A stretch of DNA of 64,000 bases, taken from the NCBI GenBank assembly GCA_964624905.1, contig CAZUYK010000008.1, forward strand, positions 3,565 to 67,564, in the 5' to 3' direction. Shown here piece after piece: positions 16,195-23,913 of this stretch (its first letter is position 1; each line of letters opens with the position of its first letter). A program made the position numbers and the translations under genes. Under the pieces are notes generated by a model. It saw only the letters and a list, made by a program, of their open reading frames with translations, ran no database searches and had not been told where the DNA came from. The DNA comes from CAZRVH01 sp964624905. GTDB taxonomy: Bacteria > Patescibacteriota > Gracilibacteria > Peribacterales > Peribacteraceae.

Positions 16195-16709
16195 GAAGTA
16201 GGGTGGTAGGTTAAGTAGGACTTTGAAGCATGCGATTCAACATGCGCATAATTTCATCAAGAAGAGAATCCAATTTCCTATAGTCAATTAATTTCGTTTG
16301 CCGCAACCTTTTCGCAATTTCAATATGCGTTTCAAGTTCGGCGCCAGACCCATATGAAATTTTTAGAAAGGCATGAAAACTTTTTGTACTACCCCTCCTC
16401 CTTCCCTCTGCGATATTTGCAGGAATAGATACTGCTGCCCTACGCATTTGCGAAATTAAGCCAAACTTTTCTTCATTAGGAAATTGATCTGTGAGCTCGT
16501 ATACAAGCGATACAAGTTCGATGGAACGCTGCCACACAATGAGATCCTTATAAGTAGCAATAGACATATGCAAAGAATCACATAATTTGGAAAAATACAT
16601 AACCATAACATGCAATCGAAGGAAAATGACATCCAGATTGATACAAGCGGAAGCGTAAAAAACAGTTCTATAAAATTACAGAACAACCTACTTCCTACTG
16701 AACCTACTC
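16192..16709. repeat. Inverted repeats enclosing the four-helix-bundle gene
   Basis: TAGGAAGTAGG at 16192-16202 is repeated in reverse complement at 16688-16698, with extra GTAGG/CCTAC copies next to each. The pair brackets the gene at 16211-16567 and its AT-rich upstream region, which differ in composition from the GC-rich surroundings. This suggests a small inserted unit. Confidence 0.5.
16211..16567 (-). CDS. Four-helix-bundle protein (23S rRNA intervening-sequence family)
   Basis: 118 residues. The start YKDLIVWQRSIELVSLVYEL and the central RRAAVSIPANIAEGRRRGS are hallmarks of the IVS/S23 family, which forms pentameric four-helix bundles that bind nucleic acid and includes the Avd protein of DGRs. 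Here it stands alone, AT-rich, between inverted repeats. Start at 16567 chosen because the family begins near it. Function of stand-alone copies is not established. Confidence 0.88.
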   Translation of the reverse strand: MSIATYKDLIVWQRSIELVSLVYELTDQFPNEEKFGLISQMRRAAVSIPANIAEGRRRGSTKSFHAFLKISYGSGAELETHIEIAKRLRQTKLIDYRKLDSLLDEIMRMLNRMLQSPT

Positions 16710-16775
16710 AACCTCGGTATCACATCCTCTCTTGCAACAACACTCGAACTCCGTCCAAACAAACTTCCCCCGTGC

Positions 16776-16781
16776 TACAAT
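16776..16781 (+). promoter_or_regulatory. -10 box of the ABC ATPase-like gene
   Basis: TACAAT ends seven bases before the ATG at 16789, which selects that start over a longer in-frame one. Confidence 0.5.
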
Positions 16782-16788
16782 CCCCTCC

Positions 16789-17613
16789 ATGATCGCGCTG
16801 AAGAACGTCGTCGCGGGCAAGGTGCTGAAAGAGATGTCCCTCGCCATCCGGCCGAAGGAGTGCGTGTGTATCACCGGAAAGAGCGGCGAGCAACTCGGCA
16901 CGCTGTTCCGCATCCTGGCGACCCTGGAGAAACCGACGTCCGGCAGCGTGGAAGTGGACAACGTCGACATGGCTGCCCTTCCGCCGGCGGTATTGCAACT
17001 GTTCCGCACACGCCTCGGACTCGTGTTCGATCCCCCGCTGCTCATCAACCACCTCACCGCGGGACAGAACGTCGCGCTGCCGCTCCATCTGCGCGGTTTG
17101 CAATCGGACGTGATCACGAAGGCGGCCGATGACCTGCTGAAGCGGCTGGGCCTCACTGCGAAAGCATCCGCATTCCCCCCTTCCCTCTCCGCCGAGGAAA
17201 AACAATCGGTGTGCCTCGCACGCTGCCTCATCGCTGCGCCCCTCGTGATCATCGCGCTGGAGCCGTTCCACGAACTATCGGAACAGAAAGCCTTCACGGT
17301 CGCGACCTTGTTCCAGAACCTGCGCAAGAAAGGAGCCACCATCATCTTCCTCTCGAAGGACACCCGTGCCGCGGAACTGATGGGCGTGAAGCCGCTCCTG
17401 CTGGCAGACGGACAATTGCAGGGAATGCCGACGTACCAACACACGGAAGAATTGCCGGACATGGAAGAAGCACCGACGGCCGCGCCGACGGAACCCGACG
17501 CAGAGGAGATACCGGTGGTCGCCGCCGCGAAACCGATGACAAGCAAACCGAACGAAGGTGGCACGGAAGGCAGGAAAATCCGCATTACGCCCATAGGATC
17601 GGGACTCTCCTGA
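16789..17613 (+). CDS. ABC-transporter ATPase-like protein with degenerate catalytic motifs
   Basis: 274 residues. The first 215 align in layout with FtsE/LolD-type ABC ATPases, but every catalytic motif is broken. Walker A is GKSGEQLGT (residues 30-38; Lys and Ser/Thr lost), the Q-loop reads VFDPP instead of FQ, the signature is SLSAEEKQS instead of LSGGxxQR, Walker B is IIALEPF (Asp lost, Glu158 kept), and the switch His is Lys (SKD). A tail rich in Pro, Glu and Ala follows. It is probably a non-hydrolysing structural or regulatory relative. The next gene encodes an anchored protein. Confidence 0.75.
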   Translation: MIALKNVVAGKVLKEMSLAIRPKECVCITGKSGEQLGTLFRILATLEKPTSGSVEVDNVDMAALPPAVLQLFRTRLGLVFDPPLLINHLTAGQNVALPLHLRGLQSDVITKAADDLLKRLGLTAKASAFPPSLSAEEKQSVCLARCLIAAPLVIIALEPFHELSEQKAFTVATLFQNLRKKGATIIFLSKDTRAAELMGVKPLLLADGQLQGMPTYQHTEELPDMEEAPTAAPTEPDAEEIPVVAAAKPMTSKPNEGGTEGRKIRITPIGSGLS

Positions 17614-17654
17614 TGGCCTTGTAGAAGCCAAACACAAGAGTAGAGTGATCTTTA

Positions 17655-18299
17655 ATGCGACCCCCCGAGCAGTCTTCCGGATGTGCTCCGTTGCGAATGA
17701 AAAACACAACGATCCTCGCGATCGCGGGAGCGGCGGCGCTGACGGCAGCGGCGGCGGGATGGGCGCTCTACGAAGGTTGCATAGAACCGAAGAAAGAATG
17801 GCAGAAGGTTCCGGAACGGTCGGATGTTTCCGATGCCCGCGATGTTTTCTCCCGCAGGATTGTAGCCGTCATTGAAGAACCCGATGAACTGGGATACCCG
17901 CAACGCCTGGAATTCCTGGAAGACGGTTTCACCGTGGCGATGGCCGGGCGGGAGTTCGACATCCACAAAGTCATCGCGATGGAACAAAACATCGATAAGG
18001 ATGATGTCAGCCCCTACCTGGACGAAGAGGGGGTACGTGCCATCGCGGATAACGGAACCGAGGTGACATTCACTGGTCCCTACGGCCAGATCAAACTGAG
18101 CCGGCAGAAGATCATCGAAATCATGAAGCACCTGCGGGGCGCCAACAAGGAAGGACTCCCCCTTACCGTGGGAGGCGTGGCCTTCGACCTGAAGGCGGAG
18201 ATATTCTTCTGCGACATCGAGAAGAAAGGCGAATGCCAGATCACCTTCGTGGAAAAACCGGCGAAGCCGACGGACAACTCCAGGCTTGCCATGCAATGA
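17655..18299 (+). CDS. Anchored hypothetical protein
   Basis: 214 residues with one hydrophobic N-terminal segment (ILAIAGAAALTAAAAGWALY) and a soluble, charged remainder. No family recognised. The ATG at 17655 is favoured by a TAGAGT box ending eight bases upstream with TTGTAG 16 bases before that. An internal ATG at 17697, directly before KNTTILAI, is the alternative and would make a standard signal-anchor. Follows the degenerate ABC-like gene on the same strand. Confidence 0.6.
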   Translation: MRPPEQSSGCAPLRMKNTTILAIAGAAALTAAAAGWALYEGCIEPKKEWQKVPERSDVSDARDVFSRRIVAVIEEPDELGYPQRLEFLEDGFTVAMAGREFDIHKVIAMEQNIDKDDVSPYLDEEGVRAIADNGTEVTFTGPYGQIKLSRQKIIEIMKHLRGANKEGLPLTVGGVAFDLKAEIFFCDIEKKGECQITFVEKPAKPTDNSRLAMQ

Positions 18300-18476
18300 G
18301 GCGAAACGTATAGTCAGGTTGCTTTGACGTTCACGTACGCCGCCTTCGGTTTCTCCTGGTTCTCCTTTAGTAAGGGGACGGAGCTGCAGGCTGCGAGATA
18401 AATATTCCGAATCTCGAACCTCCCCCGTCCCCCCTCCGCGGTACGGTTTCTTTTCCATGTGATTCCCCCACTCCCC

Positions 18477-18986
18477 ATGAGCCCCCTCTCCCCCATCATC
18501 GGCGTCCACCCCCACGCCACCGTCCATCCCGATCATATCGACGCGCACATCGAAGATCGCCTGCGCGTCGCACACAGCCGCGTCGAACATTGCATCCTGA
18601 ACGTCGCCCGACGCTGCTGCCTGCACATCACCGATCTCCTCTCCCGATCCAGCGGACAACTGAGCAAAGACGAACTGACGCAATGCATCGACGACATCCA
18701 CGCAGACGTCCTTGCCGATGCCCAGCGCTTCCCGACCGTCAACGACAGCATCGACAGCGTGCTTTCCCAACAGGGAGTTTGTGACGTCCTGCCGCCGCAG
18801 ACCATCGACGATTACCGCGCCCTGTACGACACGCGGCTCATCCACACAATCCGCCGCGTCCTGCCCGTCTACCGTCCGTTGCCGCACCGACCGCAGGACA
18901 TGGCCGCAGCCGATGCCACCCTCGTTTCACTCCTCGCCAACGAAGAAGATCCCGAGGGGTGGCGAGAGCCCGCACTGCTAGCGTAA
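18477..18986 (+). CDS. Hypothetical protein
   Basis: 169 residues, predicted soluble and helical, His- and Arg-rich at the start (GVHPHATVHPDHIDAH). No membrane segment or known motif. A GTG at 18459 would add six residues; the ATG at 18477 is chosen. The frame has normal local codon composition, but the opposite strand is also open over the region, so the call rests on context and length. Confidence 0.5.
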   Translation: MSPLSPIIGVHPHATVHPDHIDAHIEDRLRVAHSRVEHCILNVARRCCLHITDLLSRSSGQLSKDELTQCIDDIHADVLADAQRFPTVNDSIDSVLSQQGVCDVLPPQTIDDYRALYDTRLIHTIRRVLPVYRPLPHRPQDMAAADATLVSLLANEEDPEGWREPALLA

Positions 18987-19293
18987 GGGATAATAATTGA
19001 TCTACTTTTGTATACAAAAAGTGGGTTTTGACAGATGCCGGGAGCGGGAGCACACTCACCGCACATGACACGCATGATCCCCGCCGCCGCACCGTGCGCC
19101 CGCTGCCTCGCAGCGGAAGGGGTCGTGTGCGCCTAAGCGGGAAATCGATACGCGCCACACGCCCCTCCGGAGAAGGGGTTCTTTCCGATCATTCCCATCA
19201 CCGATTCCCAACGCGACGGCATGCCGGTCACGGCCGCTATGCCGCCCCGTTGTCACTTCTCCCATCCCATCCGAAAATGAAAGGAATCTACCC
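18987..19293. other. Intergenic stretch with a palindrome and a weak hairpin
   Basis: It holds a near-perfect palindrome around TTTTGTATACAAAA (19004-19022) that could be an operator, and a C/G-rich hairpin near 19160-19180 (CCCCTCCGGAGAAGGGG). No supported gene is seen. Confidence 0.4.
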
Positions 19294-19620
19294 ATGTCGA
19301 TCGACATCCACGAACCCGTCCGACACGAGCACGACCATCCGACGCCTGCGTTCCGCCTGAAGCGGTGGCTGAAACGGTTCAAGCACCGCCGCATCATCAT
19401 GGGCCGCTACCTGTCCGTCAGCGTCCCGAAGAACCTCCTGCAGTACGATCCCCACGGCCGGAAATTCCGGATCTACTGCGACGGCACCGTCCGCTGGGGC
19501 GACATGCACCACCACACGTCCCCCGTCCTCGCCGACGTGCTGAAGGAAGAGGTCTATCCGCATGCGTTCCTTGTCGAATGCAAAGGAGATCTCCCGCAGA
19601 AGAAGGAGATCGAGAAGTGA
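19294..19620 (+). CDS. Hypothetical small protein
   Basis: 108 residues, basic and His-rich at the start, then a compact segment (YLSVSVPKNLLQYDPHGRKF, YCDGTVRWGDMHHHTSP). No known domain. AAAGGAA lies about ten bases before the ATG, and a strong terminator follows the stop, so it is a monocistronic unit. Confidence 0.5.
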   Translation: MSIDIHEPVRHEHDHPTPAFRLKRWLKRFKHRRIIMGRYLSVSVPKNLLQYDPHGRKFRIYCDGTVRWGDMHHHTSPVLADVLKEEVYPHAFLVECKGDLPQKKEIEK

Positions 19621-19641
19621 CCCATGAACCCAGGGCCACCC

Positions 19642-19680
19642 GGAGTTCCAGCGCACCTATCGCGTTGGAACTCCTTTTTT
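19642..19680 (+). terminator. Intrinsic terminator
   Basis: GGAGTTCCA pairs with TGGAACTCC, with a second short pairing inside the loop, and TTTTTT follows. It separates the small gene from the SLH gene. Confidence 0.85.
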
Positions 19681-19684
19681 CATG

Positions 19685-19690
19685 TATACT
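19685..19690 (+). promoter_or_regulatory. Extended -10 box of the SLH gene
   Basis: TGTATACT, seven bases before ATG 19698 and only a few bases after the preceding terminator. Confidence 0.55.
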
Positions 19691-19697
19691 CTTTTCC

Positions 19698-21206
19698 ATG
19701 AACATCCTCACCCTTGTCCTTGTTTTGCTTCCGCACGCGTCGGCGGCGACTTTTCCCGATATGTCCGACACGCATCCGGCGACCCCCGCCGTGGAGTGGC
19801 TGACGGAAAAAAACATCGTGCAGGGAAATCCGGACGGCACCTTTAGGCCGCAGCAGAACCTGAATAGGGCGGAGTTAGCCAAAATCCTCGTCGGAGCCTT
19901 CGGCACGCAGAATCTCTCGGCAGGTACATGCTTCACCGACGTCCAAAACGGGGAATGGTATGCACCCTTCGTCTGCGGGGCGAAACAGATGGGCATCGTG
20001 GAAGGATATCCCGACGGCACCTTCAGACCCTCTGCCGACGTCACCGCGGTGGAAGCAGCCAAGATGATCGCGAAAACGTTGGACATCGACATGACTTTGG
20101 CGGCAGGCGACGCATGGTACGCGTCCGCGATGCGCTACCTCGACAGCCGCAACGCGATTCCCGATACCCTCTATTTCCTGGACGACCAGGTGAACCGCGG
20201 CGAGATGGCCATCATGATGCACGGCGCATTCTCCACAAGCACGGCGCCGGCAACCACGTTCGCCGCATTGCAAAGACACTCGACTCCTCCGGTTTGCGGC
20301 GACAATATCTGCCAACGCGGAGAACTGGATTTCGAATACCGCCTCGTTTCCCCCGTGGGAGAAGGAGAATACAAGAGCGTTCCGGGTCCCCTCGCTTGCC
20401 ATGCCGACTGCGATAGCGAGATAGTACGCTGCGCGGGTTACGACGAAAGCCTCAATACCGATCAGATGGGATGCATGCAGGATTCCGACTGCATCATTGC
20501 GAACGATCGGATCATGTCAGTATCGGAATTGCGATGGATCAACGATCGCGCCTCCAAAACCAATGCCTATTGCGGCGTGCCAATCGGGGGTGTGCCGATG
20601 CATTGCCTTGGCTGCGTACATGGCGAAAACGAGCCCCCTCCCGTATGTTTCGAAGGAAAGTGCGAATCGAAAAGCCGGGCCGATTGGCTGAAAATGGCCC
20701 GGGACAACGAACCTGAGGAGGTAAAAAAACACAGGGACGGCGTATGCGAAGCATCGGACATGTATTGCGCAAGGGGTGGATTGAAAGCGTATTGCACCGC
20801 TTTCGGCGAAGACTGCGGCAGTGACGAACTCTCGGCGTCCCCATTGATACAAAGGTGCATAGAGGACGGAGGAGTGCTTGAGCAAAAATCGGCGAATGCG
20901 CGCGGAGCTTCCTGCAAACCGAAGACCTGCTCCAACTCGGATGATTGCGGCGGGAGCAAGGACTACCCCGTTGATTTGTGCGTGATGGAAGCCGATGACC
21001 ACACCGTGGGCGTGTGCACGAAATTGCACGCGGGCGATTGCATACGGTTCAGCGAACGAACTCGGAACTACGTGTGGACCGAAAATTGTCCCGCGACGTG
21101 CAGTGACGATTCGCAGTGCCCCCGCGGCATGGGATGCCTCGGCACGGATCGTATCGGCCCGCAGACCAATCCGCCCACGTACACGCACATCTGCTTCCCC
21201 GACTGA
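19698..21206 (+). CDS. S-layer homology protein with a Cys-rich C-terminal region
   Basis: 502 residues. A signal peptide (NILTLVLVLLPHASA) is followed by three SLH domains (about 20-75, 76-135 and 136-190). The domains carry the repeated NPDGTFRPQQ/YPDGTFRPSA motif and anchor proteins to the cell surface. The remainder holds about 30 cysteines in short patterns such as VCGDNICQRGE and CSDDSQCPRGMGC, typical of disulfide-rich extracellular modules. The start is fixed by a TATACT box seven bases upstream. It is probably a cell-surface protein; ligand unknown. Confidence 0.87.
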   Translation: MNILTLVLVLLPHASAATFPDMSDTHPATPAVEWLTEKNIVQGNPDGTFRPQQNLNRAELAKILVGAFGTQNLSAGTCFTDVQNGEWYAPFVCGAKQMGIVEGYPDGTFRPSADVTAVEAAKMIAKTLDIDMTLAAGDAWYASAMRYLDSRNAIPDTLYFLDDQVNRGEMAIMMHGAFSTSTAPATTFAALQRHSTPPVCGDNICQRGELDFEYRLVSPVGEGEYKSVPGPLACHADCDSEIVRCAGYDESLNTDQMGCMQDSDCIIANDRIMSVSELRWINDRASKTNAYCGVPIGGVPMHCLGCVHGENEPPPVCFEGKCESKSRADWLKMARDNEPEEVKKHRDGVCEASDMYCARGGLKAYCTAFGEDCGSDELSASPLIQRCIEDGGVLEQKSANARGASCKPKTCSNSDDCGGSKDYPVDLCVMEADDHTVGVCTKLHAGDCIRFSERTRNYVWTENCPATCSDDSQCPRGMGCLGTDRIGPQTNPPTYTHICFPD

Positions 21207-21254
21207 CCGCCGGGAAAACGGGATCAATTGCTCGATTGAAAAGCAGGTCAAGCG

Positions 21255-21260
21255 TATGAT
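21255..21260 (+). promoter_or_regulatory. -10 box of msrA
   Basis: TATGAT ends seven bases before the ATG at 21268, which selects that start over an in-frame ATG at 21256. Confidence 0.45.
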
Positions 21261-21267
21261 CATACTT

Positions 21268-21696
21268 ATGACGCAACTCGCACACTTCGGCATGGGATGT
21301 TTCTGGGGTCCGGACGAATACTTCTCCAAAGTCCCGGGCGTGATCCGCACCACCGTCGGATATTCCGGCGGGGTGAAAGCGAACCCGACGTACAAAGACC
21401 TGGGCGACCACACGGAAACCGTGGAGATCGAGTTTGATCCCGCCGTGATCACCTACCGCCGGCTGCTGGATCATTTCTTCGAGCAACACGACGCCACCTA
21501 CAAGGCCAAGACGCAGTACAAGAGCGTCATCTTCACGCACGGCGATGAGCAGGAAATAGAAGCCAAGGCACGCCTAGGCGAAGAAGAGGCGAAGGGATTC
21601 AACATCGTCACCGAGATCACGCCCGCATTGAAGTTTTACAAAGCGGAGGAGTACCACCAGAAATACCTGGAGAAGAATCGGGGGGCGGTATGTTAG
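21268..21696 (+). CDS. msrA: Peptide-methionine (S)-S-oxide reductase
   Basis: 142 residues, slightly short for MsrA. The catalytic motif GMGCFWG is at residues 8-14 (Cys11), and the VGYSGG and YKDLGDHTETVEIEFDP blocks are standard. It repairs oxidised methionine. A Cys is the last residue and may act as the resolving thiol. Confidence 0.93.
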   Translation: MTQLAHFGMGCFWGPDEYFSKVPGVIRTTVGYSGGVKANPTYKDLGDHTETVEIEFDPAVITYRRLLDHFFEQHDATYKAKTQYKSVIFTHGDEQEIEAKARLGEEEAKGFNIVTEITPALKFYKAEEYHQKYLEKNRGAVC

Positions 21697-21814
21697 GAGA
21701 TTAGAAATTAGCTTCGTTAGCTTCTTTACAATGAAAAGTTTGATCTCTTTATGTATACATGATCAAATATTTTATTCAATAAATAAGGAAGCTAATGAAG
21801 CTAAAACCTCCTAA
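21693..21814. repeat. Long inverted repeat with TTAGCTTC tandem arms
   Basis: The left arm contains TTAGCTTCGTTAGCTTC and the right arm its reverse complement with one change; outer TTAGGAG/CTCCTAA also pair. The AT-rich centre has no gene. It sits between the converging msrA and MFS genes and may be a terminator or a small mobile palindrome. Confidence 0.55.
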
Positions 21815-21823
21815 TCCCCTCGC

Positions 21824-23119
21824 TCAATGTCCAATCCCCAACGGCTCCTCGTGCTTTGGGAAATGCTCCACGCGCGGTTCGAACTTCCACAGGAACAGCA
21901 GTCCGCCCGCGGCGATGAACACCACCGCGATGATGGTGGGCATGGTGATGCCAAACCACGCGGCGAAGACGCCGGAGAGGAGCGGGGGTAATGCGTTGGA
22001 CAGGCTCTGCACCGACGCGGCGATGCCCATCACCTGGCCCTGTTTGCGCGGGTCCGCACTGTGACTGAGGATCGCCATGAAATTGGCCATGGTGAGGCCG
22101 TTGTTGATGGCGAAGAACGGCGTGATGACGTACAGCCACCAAGCCTGGCGCGGCAGCAGGAAGAGTAGCACGAGCACGCTCATCAGCGGCAGCGTGATAC
22201 GCACCACCTGGTAATCCTTGATTCCCCTGTTGGCCACGGCGCGCGTGATGAACCCCTGCGTGATGGCGATGCACACGCCCAGGAACGCGAAGTAGAACCC
22301 GATATCCCCTTCCGTGTAGCCGAACCTGGCCGTGAGGAACACCGCGAAGAATGACACGAAGAAGGAAAATCCTCCCTGGAACAGGAATGCGACGGTGAAG
22401 AGCACCCGCATCTCTTTCAATGTGAAAGCGGTCGCGATGTCGCGGATGGACTTGGTCCACGTCAGCTTCTCATTCTTCAGATGCAGGTTCGTTTCCGGCA
22501 GGTAGAAGAACACCGCGATGGCGTTGAGGGTAGCGAGGATGGCCGCGAACCAGAACGGAACGGCCGCGCTGAACCAACTGACAATCGAGGGATCTGCCAG
22601 AACACCTCCCAGGAACGGACCGACGACGAAGCCGACGCCGAACGCCATGCCCATGAGACCGAAATTCTTCGCCCTATTCTGCGGCGTAGATACATCCGCG
22701 ATCGCCGCCTGCGCCACCGAGATGTTTCCTCCGGTGACTCCATCCAAGATGCGCGAGGCGAAGAGCAGCGGGATATTGCGCGTGAGAATGGCGATGGCGA
22801 ACACCACATAGCCGAGCGCCGTTCCCGCCAAACAGAACGATAGCACCTTCTTGCGGCCGTAGTGGTCCGACAGCTGTCCCAAAATGGGCGCCGCGAAGAA
22901 CATCATGATGGGGTAGATGGCCGTGAGGAGCCCGAGCAGGAAGTACCCCTGGTTGATCGTCCAGCCCGCGGGGAGCAGGTAGTGCGGGGAGTCCGGATTC
23001 GCCAGGAGCTGGGGAATGACCGGGATGAGGATGCCGATACCGATGAGGTCCACGAAGATCGTGAAGATAACGGCGAAAAGCGGATTACGGGTTTTTGCTG
23101 ATGTGGGAGCGGTGGGCAT
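21824..23119 (-). CDS. MFS transporter, TetA/multidrug-type
   Basis: 431 residues with twelve predicted membrane helices. Motif A between helices 2 and 3 is GQLSDHYGRKKVL, and helix 5 has the antiporter motif GMAFGVGFVVGPFLGG. The N-terminal FTIFVDLIGIGILIPVIP matches the TetA/drug-proton antiporter group. A second, partial copy of its 5' end lies at 25.68-25.72 kb. The drug or metabolite exported is not evident. Confidence 0.85.
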   Translation of the reverse strand: MPTAPTSAKTRNPLFAVIFTIFVDLIGIGILIPVIPQLLANPDSPHYLLPAGWTINQGYFLLGLLTAIYPIMMFFAAPILGQLSDHYGRKKVLSFCLAGTALGYVVFAIAILTRNIPLLFASRILDGVTGGNISVAQAAIADVSTPQNRAKNFGLMGMAFGVGFVVGPFLGGVLADPSIVSWFSAAVPFWFAAILATLNAIAVFFYLPETNLHLKNEKLTWTKSIRDIATAFTLKEMRVLFTVAFLFQGGFSFFVSFFAVFLTARFGYTEGDIGFYFAFLGVCIAITQGFITRAVANRGIKDYQVVRITLPLMSVLVLLFLLPRQAWWLYVITPFFAINNGLTMANFMAILSHSADPRKQGQVMGIAASVQSLSNALPPLLSGVFAAWFGITMPTIIAVVFIAAGGLLFLWKFEPRVEHFPKHEEPLGIGH

Positions 23120-23137
23120 AGGTGGGAATGGTAGCAG
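23091..23137. repeat. Direct repeat A (MFS gene 5' end)
   Basis: Covers the first codons of the MFS gene and its upstream edge. 28 of the first 29 bases match copy B at 25677; both copies end in GTAGCAG. Confidence 0.7.
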
Positions 23138-23147
23138 TTTTTATTTT

Positions 23148-23672
23148 TTATTCATGATAAAAGTATGTTTTATCGAATATTCCAGCTACCCGCTCTTTCA
23201 TATCGTTAAAATTTTGCGTTGGCCATTTTTTTCTATCTCCTATTACCAATGTTAAATTATAAAGAAATAGTGAATGCGCAAATGAAGTAGCAACGGGCAA
23301 ATTATCAATTTCTTCCCAAACGTGCATTGGAAAGGCATCTTTTAAAATCTTCTGCAAAATATCTTTATTTGTTATGACAGAAACTTTATTTCCCATAAGA
23401 AATAACAAAAGAACAACCAAAGCCAATCTTTTGTTCCCGTTTTTAAAATACTGAGAGCCCGCAATACTTGTTATGAGGTATGCAGCTTTTTCAGAGAAAC
23501 TAGAATAGTAATCATCTACCGTCACCATATAAAGAACCTTTCCTAAGTCAGCCATCCCACTTTCATCCAATTCATAATTTGGCGCTGGCTCGCTATCAAT
23601 AAGTTCTGCGTAGATATAAGGAAAAGCTAATCTTTTACAAATATCCACGCCAAAATATTGAATATTCTTCAT
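23148..23672 (-). CDS. Doc/Fic-like toxin with altered catalytic His
   Basis: 174 residues, AT-rich. Its core QYFKNGNKRLALVVLLLFLM aligns with the Doc/Fic motif HxFxxGNKR, but the catalytic His is Gln here. The gene starts in a four-base ATGA overlap with a 51-residue gene just upstream, the usual antitoxin-toxin order. Fic/Doc enzymes transfer phosphate or AMP to a target protein; loss of His would remove or change this activity. It is either an inactive relative or a diverged module. Confidence 0.65.
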   Translation of the reverse strand: MKNIQYFGVDICKRLAFPYIYAELIDSEPAPNYELDESGMADLGKVLYMVTVDDYYSSFSEKAAYLITSIAGSQYFKNGNKRLALVVLLLFLMGNKVSVITNKDILQKILKDAFPMHVWEEIDNLPVATSFAHSLFLYNLTLVIGDRKKWPTQNFNDMKERVAGIFDKTYFYHE

Positions 23673-23824
23673 CTCTTACTTAACTCCCTGATAACCATTC
23701 GATAGCTATCGTCCAATTCATTCAGTGTTTTAGGCAAAGCCTTATACTCTGCCTTATTTTTTAAGGCAGCTTGAGGACTCTTCCTTACCCTCCTCACCCA
23801 ACGATTTTTCAAAAACTTTAACAT
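23669..23824 (-). CDS. Small protein, likely antitoxin partner
   Basis: 51 residues, basic N-terminus (LKFLKNRWVRRVRKSPQAAL) and an acidic helical end (LNELDDSYRMVIRELSKR). Its stop overlaps the start of the Doc/Fic-like gene (ATGA). Size, order and overlap fit a toxin-antitoxin pair, though it has no recognised DNA-binding domain. Confidence 0.6.
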   Translation of the reverse strand: MLKFLKNRWVRRVRKSPQAALKNKAEYKALPKTLNELDDSYRMVIRELSKR

Positions 23825-23913
23825 AGTTGTATGATATCTTTTACATTCAAAAAGTCCATCAAATTGTATTGATTAAGTATCATCTTTAGAAATTTCTCAA
23901 TTATGGGCAATAT

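Noticed and set aside
17652..18887. A 411-codon minus-strand frame opposite two hypothetical genes
   Set aside because: Considered because the plus-strand genes are themselves unrecognised. The plus genes have a signal-anchor and a promoter-like box, while the minus frame is low-complexity, so plus was kept, with modest confidence for 18477-18986.
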